Assembly: GCA_032622095.1 (NCBI GenBank)
Contig: CP136061.1
Span: forward strand, 10,185,287 to 10,249,286
Reading direction: 5' to 3'
Length of the DNA: 64,000 nucleotides
Origin: Siphonodentalium dalli
Taxonomy: Eukaryota > Mollusca > Scaphopoda > Gadilida > Siphonodentaliidae
A program made the position numbers and the translations under genes. Below, piece after piece: positions 39,701 through 51,700 of this stretch. The notes under the pieces are model-generated. The model saw only the letters and a program-made list of their open reading frames with translations, had not been told where the DNA came from and searched no databases. Every line of letters begins with the position of its first letter. Positions within the stretch are counted from its first letter, which is position 1.

Positions 39701-42700
39701 AGACTCCATGCAGGGTTACCTCCCTCGATGACTCGGTAAGAGTATACCATGTTATTAGGCAGACTCCATGCAGGGTTTACCTCCCTCGATGACTCGGTAA
39801 GAGTATACCATGTAATTAGGCAGACTCCATGCAGGGTTTACCTCCCTCGATGACTCGGTAAGAGTATACCATGTAATTAGGCAGACTCCATGCAGGGTTA
39901 CCTCCCTCGATGACTCGGTAAGAGTATACCATGTAATTAGGCAGACTCCATGCAGGGTTACCTCCCTCGATGACTCGGTAAGAGTATACCATGTAATTAG
40001 GCAGACTCCATGCAGGGTTTACCTCCCTCGATGACTCGGTAAGAGTATACCATGTAATTAGGCAGACTCCATGCAGGGTTTACCTCCCTTGATGACTCGG
40101 TAAGAGTATACCATGTAATTAGGCAGACTCCATGCAGGGTTTACCTCCCTCGATGACTCGGTAAGAGTATACCATGTAATTAGGCAGACTCCATGCAGGG
40201 TTTACCTCCCTCGATGACTCGGTAAGAGTATACCATGTAATTAGGCAGACTCCATGCAGGGTTTACCTCCCTCGATGACTCGGTAAGAGTATACCATGTA
40301 ATTAGTCAGACTCCATGCAGGGTTTACCTCCCTCGATGACTCGGTAAGAGTATACCATGTAATTAGGCAGACTCCATGCAGGGTTTACCTCCCTTGATGA
40401 CTCGGTAAGAGTATACCATGTAATTAGGCAGACTCCATGCAGGGTTACCTCCCTCGATGACTCGGTAAGAGTATACCATGTAATTAGGCAGACTCCATGC
40501 AGGGTTTACCTCCCTCGATGACTCGGTAAGAGTATACCATGTAATTAGTCAGACTCCATGCAGGGTTACCTCCCTCGATGACTCGGTAAGAGTATACCAT
40601 GTAATTAGGCAGACTCCATGCAGGGTTACCTCCCTTGATGACTCGGTAAGAGTATACCATGTAATTAGGCAGACTCCATGCAGGGTTTACCTCCCTCGAT
40701 GACTCGGTAAGAGTATACCATGTAATTAGGCAGACTCCATGCAGGGTTTACCTCCCTCGATGACTCGGTAAGAGTATACCATGTAATTAGGCAGACTCCA
40801 TGCAGGGTTTACCTCCCTCGATGACTCGGTAAGAGTATACCATGTAATTAGGCAGACTCCATGCAGGGTTACCTCCCTTGATGACTCGGTAAGAGTATAC
40901 CATGTAATTAGGCAGACTCCATGCAGGGTTTACCTCCCTCGATGACTCGGTAAGAGTATACCATGTAATTAGGCAGACTCCATGCAGGGTTTACCTCCCT
41001 CGATGACTCGGTAAGAGTATACCATGTAATTAGGCAGACTCCATGCAGGGTTTACCTCCCTCGATGACTCGGTAAGAGTATACCATGTAATTAGGCAGAC
41101 TCCATGCAGGGTTTACCTCCCTTGATGACTCGGTAAGAGTATACCATGTAATTAGGCAGACTCCATGCAGGGTTACCTCCCTTGATGACTCGGTAAGAGT
41201 ATACCATGTAATTAGGCAGACTCCATGCAGGGGTTTACCTCCCTCGATGACTCGGTAAGAGTATACCATGTAATTAGACAGACTCCATGCAGGGTTTACC
41301 CTCCCTCGATGACTCGGTAAGAGTATACCATGTAATTAGGCAGACTCCATGCAGGGTTTACCTCCCTCGATGACTCGGTAAGAGTATACCATGTAATTAG
41401 GCAGACTCCATGCAGGGTTTACCTCCCTCGATGACTCGGTAAGAGTATACCATGTAATTAGGCAGACTCCATGCAGGGTTACCTCCCTCGATGACTCGGT
41501 AAGAGTATACCATGTAATTAGGCAGACTCCATGCAGGGTTTACCTCCCTCGATGACTCGGTAAGAGTATACCATGTAATTAGGCAGACTCCATGCAGGGT
41601 TTACCTCCCTTGATGACTCGGTAAGAGTATACCATGTAATTAGACAGACTCCATGCAGGGTTACCTCCCTCGATGACTCGGTAAGAGTATACCATGTAAT
41701 TAGGCAGACTCCATGCAGGGTTTACCTCCCTCGATGACTCGGTAAGAGTATACCATGTAATTAGGCAGACTCCATGCAGGGTTACCTCCCTTGATGACTC
41801 GGTAAGAGTATACCATGTAATTAGGCAGACTCCATGCAGGGTTTACCTCCCTTGATGACTCGGTAAGAGTATACCATGTAATTAGGCAGACTCCATGCAG
41901 GGTTTACCTCCCTCGATGACTCGGTAAGAGTATACCATGTAATTAGGCAGACTCCATGCAGGGTTACCTCCCTTGATGACTCGGTAAGAGTATACCATGT
42001 AATTAGGCAGACTCCATGCAGGGTTTACCTCCCTCGATGACTCGGTAAGAGTATACCATGTAATTAGGCAGACTCCATGCAGGGTTACCTCCCCTTGATG
42101 ACTCGGTAAGAGTATACCATGTAATTAGGCAGACTCCATGCAGGGTTACCCTCCCTTGATGACTCGGTAAGAGTATACCATGTAATTAGGCAGACTCCAT
42201 GCAGGGTTTACCTCCCTCGATGACTCGGTAAGAGTATACCATGTAATTAGGCAGACTCCATGCAGGGTTACCTCCCTTGATGACTCGGTAAGAGTATACC
42301 ATGTAATTAGGCAGACTCCATGCAGGGTTTACCTCCCTCGATGACTCGGTAAGAGTATACCATGTAATTAGGCCAAAAAAAAAAACCTCTCTGTTTCCGG
42401 TACCCGGCCTGGCTGAGATTTTCTTGCCGGCCTCAATTTTTTTTTTAATTTTCACGAAGTCCAAAGTAACCTTTCTGTCTGAGTTAATGGCTATGGTTTT
42501 CGCAATACCAACAGCAGAACTAACCACCAATCGCATACACACCTGACGCATGTTTTACGATGTGTAGGCCATGTGCGCGATCGCGCTTTCTTGATATAAA
42601 TAAGACAACTATAGGTCGGCCATGCTACGCAGTGAATACCGTGGCTTAAATCAAACTCTACCCTGACGAGTCACTACAGAAATCCCCCCGTCTTTTGTGG

Positions 42701-45700
42701 GCTGTGTACACTCTACTACACTGCTGTGTATTTTAAAAAGTACAATGTATTAATTATACCGGTAGCTCCCTTAACTTCCTCGCCTAATTGGGGCAAAACT
42801 TGCTTGAAAGACCATCTGTTCCCGACAAAACAGTGAAAAGCATGTGCGTTTTTGGCGGGAAAATGACAGTCCGTATTACGTAATCAGTCCTGAAATTAGC
42901 GTCGTCAAAAGCCGAAGTCACCATCAACATTGACATGACGAAATCGTCATCAAAGATTAAAATGCATTGGCATCCTTGAATATTCACATAAACCCGATTT
43001 TAACCCACTTTAAATAAACAACTGTCTGTTATGAATGACACAACAACTGGGTCACTGTGTCACGAACCAAACGCATCAGTGGGTCACGTGAATAAACTCT
43101 GTGTAACTATTTATGACAGACTCTCTTTGATGTTTTCCGACCAAGTAGCAGATACAATGTACCACTGATAGAAACAACTCGCACTGTATGCAAGTATTAA
43201 ACACACATTTCTGATCATCTGATGTGCATACATGTACTGCATGTACGGATTATTTGATAACTTGCTGTTAATTACACTGAAAGTTGGCAGGTAATCAATT
43301 CTGCTATTTAAAACTTTCCGGGATTGAAACAAAATAAGTCGGAAATAGGTGACTTGAAACCACAATACAAGTTAGTGATTTTGGTAATATGGACAAGTTG
43401 TCACTGAAAAATAATGATCATCTATGAAGAGAAATAAGAGGGGATGAAAATACAATAGGTTTTATTGAAATGGCAAGTATTTATTCCATAAAACTATCTC
43501 TGTCAACACCAACACCTGGAAAATTTCGTCGGCAGTGATGAATAGAATGGCATAAAATGTGTAACCTCAGGCCCAATCTACACCAGAGATATTCAGGGGA
43601 AGATTGGAACAAAACATGTTTATTCCTGCATATCCAAGAACAGTCAGTAACATTGTTCTGGTCACATGTAATTTGTAAATAAAGGTATCAGATGCTACTG
43701 TTGCATTGTGGGCTGGTATCTGCATGGACTACATGTATGTAAGAGGAATAACTCTAAACCCATGGCCATAGTCTAATACATTGAATTTTCACACTGGAGC
43801 ACATACTAGAGCTAGAAAATATCTTTAACACCTAAATACATGACATAATAGTCCAGCAAGCTGCATAATATATTACCAATTAGCATGTATAAAAGCATGC
43901 CAATTTTATAATACATGTTAAAAGGGTGTACTACACTATTTTATCACTTTCAAATGGCCGGTTAAAAAAAAAAAAAAAGTGTAAAAAAAAAAAAACCCTG
44001 CCTGCCTACCTGGAAAATTTTCCCCATGTTATCGGAAACAGACATGTTTTTTTTTTTGGCCTTAGGCAGACTCCATGCAGGGTTTACCTCCCTCGATGAC
44101 TCGGTAAGAGTATACCATGTAATTAGGCAGACTCCATGCAGGGTTACCTCCCTTGATGACTCGGTAAGAGTATACCATGTAATTAGGCAGACTCCATGCA
44201 GGGTTTACCTCCCTCGATGACTCGGTAAGAGTATACCATGTAATTAGGCAGACTCCATGCAGGGTTACCTCCCTTGATGACTCGGTAAGACCGCTGCAAC
44301 TGGTGACATTTTACCCACATTTGGTGGACTTTCGCGATATTAAGATATATACTAAGCAAACAGAGCAATATCGAACAAAATTTTTGTAAATTTTGAACCT
44401 TATGTTTGAAAAGTCCCACTAAAACCGAAGAACTATATTTCGAAACGGTGTGATTCGGTTCTCCGATTATTTTATCGACACAAAAATCTAAACGCACATG
44501 GTTGACAGTGTCCCGACAACCCGCATGGCAAGTCAAACACAAGACTTCTACTTTGCTGCAATTTTGACGAGTAGCATGCGGAAAAAACGACCGCTCTGAT
44601 TTGCCATTCTGTCATTAATAGTCCGAGAGCCCATAAGGTTTTATTGTCGTCACTCTGACCAAAAGACCCATTCTGCTCATTTTGTGGCAAATTATATTTA
44701 GTTTACGGAAACCAATTTCTTGCGAGTGGGAAACGCGGTGTTTGGGAGATATTTGACATAGAATGATGCCTGGTGAGAGTGAAAAATGTTAAGTGTTGGG
44801 GAGGGTTAGTTATTTTGAATGTATGCAACATATATAGTGTCAGCTAACACGTTATATATACCATTTTGTCGGCAATAAGTCACTCTCTCTCGTGGATAAA
44901 CACAGAATTAGAATTTCAACAACTGACCTCGAGTACGAGAGGTCAAAGGTCAAATATTTTTTGAAACGCCATTTGTTTTTAAATGTCAAATTGGAAAGTT
45001 AGCTTCAGAAATTTTATAATCGTCGGTTGGAATCCGTTCTAGTATAATTTTGAACTTTACTGTATACCAGATTCGGATATGTGGAAAGAAAATTAACACA
45101 GCCGTTATTGCAACCATTCAAGATGTCTGCCAAAATGTGTGCCAAATAGCCAAAAACAGTAAAAATTCATAAGAATTGAAAACGACTCCATAATGGAAGG
45201 ATATTGGTTACATTTGTGTCACATACTTAAAACAATGTGTTGTTATGATGTGACAGAGTATATTTCGATTACTTAATCGGCAAATGAAGACCACCAAGAC
45301 CGGTACAATTGCGAAAAGTGTACATTTCAAGCATTTTCCTGTGCAAGATTCAAATTTTTACAGTGTACATAAGTCTTATCACTGTGATGTCACTCGCTCA
45401 TAGATAAATGCCTTTTCCGTGAGACTGCCAGTGAGCAAAGGAAAATATATCTAGAGTATAAGTTAGTATGATAAAAGGAAATAACATAACTTAAAAATAT
45501 GATGAAAGATTTCCCCTTCCCGTTGTATCCAGAAGATCTTGCTAAAGGTACTGCACAACCACCAAATCTCCTGATAGATTTCTTTCGAGTGCTTTACACA
45601 GGATATTCGAGACCATCAAAAAGCCATCGCACAGAGCGGTATGCTGCAACATCGGCTGACGACTGTATGTTTTCTTGCACCAAGGGCGCATTAAAACCAT

Positions 45701-48700
45701 CTAAGCACGTGTGTCTTGGTCTCGGTTTGAAGAGTATGACTGGCAGTAGACGCGTCATCGAAATCCTGAACCGATTTGGTCATTCTTTGAATTACCATTG
45801 CATTGAGGAGCTGCAGACTGACATGGCTCTCTCGGTGTCGGAGAAAAAGCAATGTACACCTGATGGTATGACCACTGCGCCTCGTCTCTCCACGGCATTG
45901 GCCTGGGATAACTTTGACGAAAACACAGAGACTCTATCTGGGAGTGGGACACTGCATGACACTGTCGGAATATGTTATCAGAACAAACCAGCCATTGTGC
46001 CTACGTCAAACAAAACCACTTTTGAACCCCAAGCGCACGACCAGCGTAGACGGAAATGTTCCCTGGAATGTTCTAATATAACTGACCTAGCGCCATACAG
46101 AAAAAAATCTAAATTGTCAAAATTTGATTACCGAATAAAGACCACCTCCCACAAATCTTCAGCAATTGAAGAGACGCGACGAAGTCTGGATGATTTCATG
46201 TCATCTATTTAAATTGACACCCATGTGGATTGGTTGGAACTCTAGACTTCAGTGAGATCCACTGCCTCAGCATTGTATATCATATATGGAGAACATCAAC
46301 CTCCCCCCAACTCGTCTAGATGTAGTTGCGGAAACCATGAGGATATCTCAGAAGGTTGCAGAAGAGTGCAGTCAGAAGGCGGTTGTAGTCCATTATGACA
46401 TAGCGATAGCTAAACCAGCCAAACAAATTCAATCAGTTGAGAGCCCGAAGTTTGATAATATATTTGTATGCTTTGGTGCATTCCATATTCAACAAGCATA
46501 TTTTGGTTCACTTGGATATTTACTTGACGAGTCCTGTGGTCCGCATATCCTTGTCGACACTGGAGTCTTAGCAAGTGGTTCTTTGAAAGGATTTATATCT
46601 GGAAAACATTATAATAGGTGCAAACTCCTACATCCATTACTTGCACAGGCATTCAGAATTTTACACTTCCGACAATTCGTAGATTGGTACCAAAAGGGCA
46701 TGCCTGAAGGTTTGCTGAAATATTTTCAACAGATGAACGAACATCCGTCGCCAGATCTGATGCAAACTGTCAAGAAGTCTGTTGAATATGAGATTCTCAT
46801 GACATCATATGAACAATACTTTGACCAAGCAAGAGCGGGCGCCCACGGCGAAACAGCAAAGTATTGGGCAATGTACATTGATCTGGTTGAATTGTTTATC
46901 CTGTTTAGTCGAGCCTGCCACACAAACGACTTTGAATTGTACGTGTATTCTTAACATAGTCAGGCAGCTAGGTACACCCCCTATGGGCCCCCCCCCCCCC
47001 AGGACTCTTCCGGACCAATTTTTTTATGTACCTGGACACCTCTAGAGTAGAATTCCGGATGTTAACAAGAAAACAACCTGGCCGCATATGACGTAATCCA
47101 AGATGGCGCCCATGAGGGTCGGAAAATTTCGCGATTTTACCCTATGTCTATTTATATGACGATTGTGGAAAAACTAATTGAGATATGACATTGCAATCAA
47201 TTGCATTTTGTTCCTTATATATTTCTACGTCAACTGATATCAAATTCGAAAATAAAAATCCAAGATGGCCGCCAGAATATGGCACAGAATTTGAAAAATT
47301 CGATTTTTTTTCAAAAAAATTTCCAGAAAATACACAAAACCAATCATAAAATGTCACAAATATTTGAACATTATGACGTTTATATGACCGCAAGTAATCC
47401 TTCAATATCATCTGACAAATAAATCTGTAATCGACAAATCAGGGAGAAAGCAAAATGGCCGCCAGTGCGATCATCCACAATAGTCGGTGCATTTCGCGAT
47501 ATTACCCTATGTCTATTTATATGACAATTGTGGAAAAACCAATTGAGTTATGACATTGCATGAATTGCATTCGGTTCCTTATATATTTCTACTTTCACTG
47601 ATGTCAAATTTGTAAATCAAGATTTAAGATGGCCGCCAGAATATGGCTCATAATTTGAGAAATTTGATTTTTTTTCAACAATTTTTTCAGAAAAAAACAC
47701 AAAACCCATCATAATATGTCACAAATATTTGAACATTATGACGTTTATATGACTGCAACTAATCCTTCAATATCATCTGACAAAACAATCTGCAATCGAC
47801 AACTTGGGGAGAAAACAAAATGGCCGCCAAAGTCTGTAGACGCTTATATCGTTGATGCATTTTTCCTGATTCATACACTCACTAACCTATCGCCAACTTA
47901 TGGCGGTATCGCCCGTGATCTGCTCAGAACACTCAGCAAATTTGCAAATCGTGTCGACTTTGTAGCTGACACATACAAACATCTGTCCATTAAAGACATC
48001 GAGAGTCGTGGAGCAATCATCAATGAGTCGCGCCTTACGGGTCCAGATCACAGAGTCAAACCGGAAACTTTTGCTGAAAATTTGAACACAGAGACTTTTA
48101 AAGTGTCATTTTTGGCAGATGAGTGGGCAAAGAATATTTATGTTGAAGTGCTAGGGGAATGTTGTTTGATGTTTGGGTTTGCCAATGTGGGTTATGAGTA
48201 CCGGGCCTGTGGGAACGCTATGAAACGCAGAGATGCCACTGAATTACACTGTAAACACGAGGAAGCCGACACAAGAATAGTTTTGCATTTAGCCCATATA
48301 ATGCATCATTATCAGCTTCCAAATGTAGTCGTCCGCTGTTCCGATACAGATGTTCTGATCATCTTACTGTACCACGTGGTTGGAATAGAATCATTTGTAT
48401 GGTTAGATGTTGGTCACAAGAGCAACAACACAAGACGTTTTGTCGATGTGTCAAATATACAGGGCCATCTTGGGAGAATCGTTAGTGACGCATTACCAGG
48501 AATACACGCCTTTACTGAAAAGGTAAAATTAAACCTTTTGACACGGCGATTAAATCCGATAGATAAGATCTTATCTGCCTTCGCTAGTTTAGGAACATCG
48601 ACAAATGTAAGTCGTGAGACATTGGACTCTCTCGAATCGTTTGTTTGTTCCATGTTTGGAAAAGCTTCTTTTGAGAACGTGGATGATGCTAGATATGCAA

Positions 48701-51700
48701 TATTCCGCACGAAATTCGCCCCCACCAACAACAGCCAGCCTTTGTCAAAAATCAAAGGGGCTGACTCTAGTGGTCTCCCTCCTTCGAAAACGGCATCATA
48801 CCAAAAAATCATCAGGTCAAACTTTGTGGCCTATATCTGGAAAAATGCCACGCTTGCAATTCCCTCAACAATGGACCCTTCCATGCACAGCTGGGAGGAA
48901 GTGGAAGGTCGTTTTGGTATTGTGTGGTTTACTGGACCACAGATTCCGACAGATCTGGGAGAGGTGTTATGTGAGTTTGAGGAATCAGATGACGATTTTG
49001 ATGATACTGGTGATATAGCAGTAAATGATAGTTCCGAAGAGGACAGTTCTGATTGTGATGATGATATAGCTCTTAGTATATTCTTCTGGCGAATTAATTG
49101 GTTTGAACACAAATTAGCATATTGGTCAGAAGCTTTGTGAAATATTTTTTTCAATTGAACAGTATCACATGTCCACACTTTAGCTGCTGAAATTATATAA
49201 TTTCTGAAGCTAACTTTCCAATTTGACATTTAAAAAAAAAATGGCGTTTCAAAAAATATATTTGACCTTTGACCTCTCGTACTCGAGGTCAGTGGTCGAA
49301 ATTCTAATTCTGTGTTTATTCACTAGAGAAAGTGACTTATTGCCGACAAAATGGTATATATAACGTGTTAGCTGACACTACATATGTTGCATACATTCGA
49401 AATAACTAACCCTCCCCCAACACTTAAGTAACATTTTTCACTCTCACCATGCATCATTCTATGTCAAATATCTCCCAAACGCCGCGTTTCCCACTCGCAA
49501 GAAATACTAAATATAATTTGCCACAAAATGAGCAGAGTGGGTCTTTTGGTCAGAGTGACGACAATAAAACCTTATGGGCTCTCGGACTATAAGTTTTTAG
49601 TGCGAGAATTGTTCGCAAATCACGCAGGAAATTTGACTTTGGGCGATCGGTTTTCGCCATTTTGGTTGGAAAATCCCGTGCTAAATATAGAAACCACAGA
49701 CTAGTACCCAGCCGGTGACAGAGTCAGAAAGGAAGTATGACTGGTGCGCTCTGGTAGAGATTGGTAATTAGGATTAACCTCACATTTGATTTGTTTGTTT
49801 GTGCCTAGAGAAGACCCAAACTGTTACGATGTTTGTGAGGTCAAATGAGTTTGTATTAATTTGAAATTAAGTAAACATTGCGATAAAATAGGGATAAACA
49901 AAATGATTATCAGTGGGTTTTACTATGGAAAATGAATTTTTACCGGCGACATGACGAGTTGGTAAGACAGATATTTTTCATAGGAAAACCCACTGATAAA
50001 ATCTCACCAGACAGCATGTTTATCCCCAATCTAATTCACACCGACGGAAAAGTCATACGGACGTGTTCTGAACTGACAGAAAAGTCATACGGACGAGTTA
50101 CTGAACTGACGGAAAAGTCATACGGACGAGTTACTGAACTGACGGAAAAGTCATACGGACGAGTTACTGAACTGACGGAAAAGTCATACGGACGAGTTAC
50201 TGAACTGACGGAAAAGTCATACGGACGAGTTACTGAACTAATTCACATTGACGGAAAAGTCATACGGACGAGTTACTGAACTAATTCACACTGACGGAAA
50301 AGTCATACGGACGAGTTACTGAACTAATTCACACTGACGGAAAAGTCATACGGACGAGTTACTGAACTAAAAATGGTTGACAGTGTTTATAAACAATCCA
50401 TATCACTTCCTCCCAGAAACTGTCCTCCGCTTCATGAACATATAGTTACATATTTAGAATAGAAATAAACCAAGTGATCCCAAGGATAATTCACGAAATG
50501 CATTGAGTCAAGGTATACACTACTGAAAGGCCATTGATATTGCAATTGAGGCAATGCATCAGTCACTTTGGTCAATGCTTCGAACTTGATAGTACAGCGA
50601 ACAACGGTTCGCTCTTTGCAATGTCATGTTTGCTGTCAATTACATCATCATTCCGACATCCTTTGACAGACTTGTTTCAATTAATATTGTTTGTATGAAT
50701 AACTTGAATTTTCCTAACATTAATTGAATCAAGCCGTTGTGCGATTCAATCATAAGTCTACTTCAATTTTCCCGCTGTTTACATCATTGTCCCAAGGAAA
50801 GAAGGTACCGTACATGTACTTTCAATCGGAACCGCGCAATGATTAAGATGTTTTCATTGGTGAGCAGGCCACTAGCTAGCATAAAATTATATGATTTTAG
50901 GCCAGCTACATCTGTTCTCACCTGGTCAACTGACCAATCAGCGTCGCCGAAACTGGATTTACCTGCTTAATGGAGGCTGAATGAGTGAATTTTTGTCACA
51001 TTAAATTACTACGTTCAGTTGACAACTTGGACAACTCTTGTGGAGTATAATATATATTAATGTATTCTATGGAATAACAGGGTTACTTTCACAGTTTGTT
51101 TTTACCGTCATCAGTGATTTTAGATTTAAAGTCTGCTATAGATGAGTAAGGCAGCCGTACTTTGACATAAACCAGTATTATTCCTACCAATTTCACTTGC
51201 TGGTTTACCTCGTAGGAAACCTGTTAAAGTGTAGTTCATTCTAATGGTACAATCCTCTTGGTGCAGGGTTGTTCCCTACAAATGAGGAATGGTCTTTTCC
51301 AAAGTATACTTCTTTATAACTGAATGGGAGGTTCTAATTATACCCCCTTTAAAAAAAAAGGGGGGGTATACTGTTTTGCACCTGTCCGTGCATCCGTCCG
51401 TGTGTCGTACCGTGCGTCCGTCCGTCCGATGTCTGTTCATGTCATAACTTGAACAGTAGTGCTCGGATCTCAATGAAATTAGGTATGAATGTTCACTATT
51501 ATATTATGAGGACATTAAATAGAGGGTTCCATCGTTTTGTTTGGATTTCCATTCTAGAGCTATTCATCTTTGTTTATCTGGAAATAGTGGCTTTTTGGTC
51601 CGTCTGGTGTCTTTCATGTTGTAACTTCAACAGTTGTACTGGGATCTCTACCAAATTTGGTGTGGATGTTCACAACTATGAGGACATTAAATAGAGGGTT

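Larger units (their letters stand above)
44619..49589 (+). mobile_element. 5.0-kb long-TIR transposon with decayed PIN/XPG-like protein gene
   Basis: Both ends read TAGTCCGAGAGCCCATAAGG inward, starting inverted repeats of about 400 bp (44619-45020 and 49192-49589) that are nearly identical apart from small indels. TAA lies immediately outside both ends (44616-44618, 49590-49592), a candidate 3-bp TSD. Between the repeats, one gene reads left to right in three pieces (45499-46212, 46286-46954, 47716-49140), all from one large-protein family that I recall as scattered, multicopy and uncharacterised in cnidarian, mollusc and fish genomes. Long TIRs plus this gene make it a DNA transposon. I cannot place it in a named superfamily: the TWA-like TSD recalls Harbinger, but I see no DDE-transposase or Myb-like features. 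This copy is inactive (frameshift, stop, replaced middle). Confidence 0.8.

Noticed and set aside
34896-42551. Long repeated ORFs (MVYSYRVI-type and SLDDSVRVYH-type) across the satellite
   Set aside because: They are frame readings of the 60/61-bp unit, broken wherever unit length changes, on both strands.
48414-49229. 132-aa ORFs on the minus strand opposite the transposon gene
   Set aside because: Shadows of the + strand PIN/XPG-like coding region; no motif of their own.
50039-50279. TEKSYGRVTEL repeat protein
   Set aside because: Eleven-residue period equals the 33-bp minisatellite; the frame breaks where units become 42 bp.
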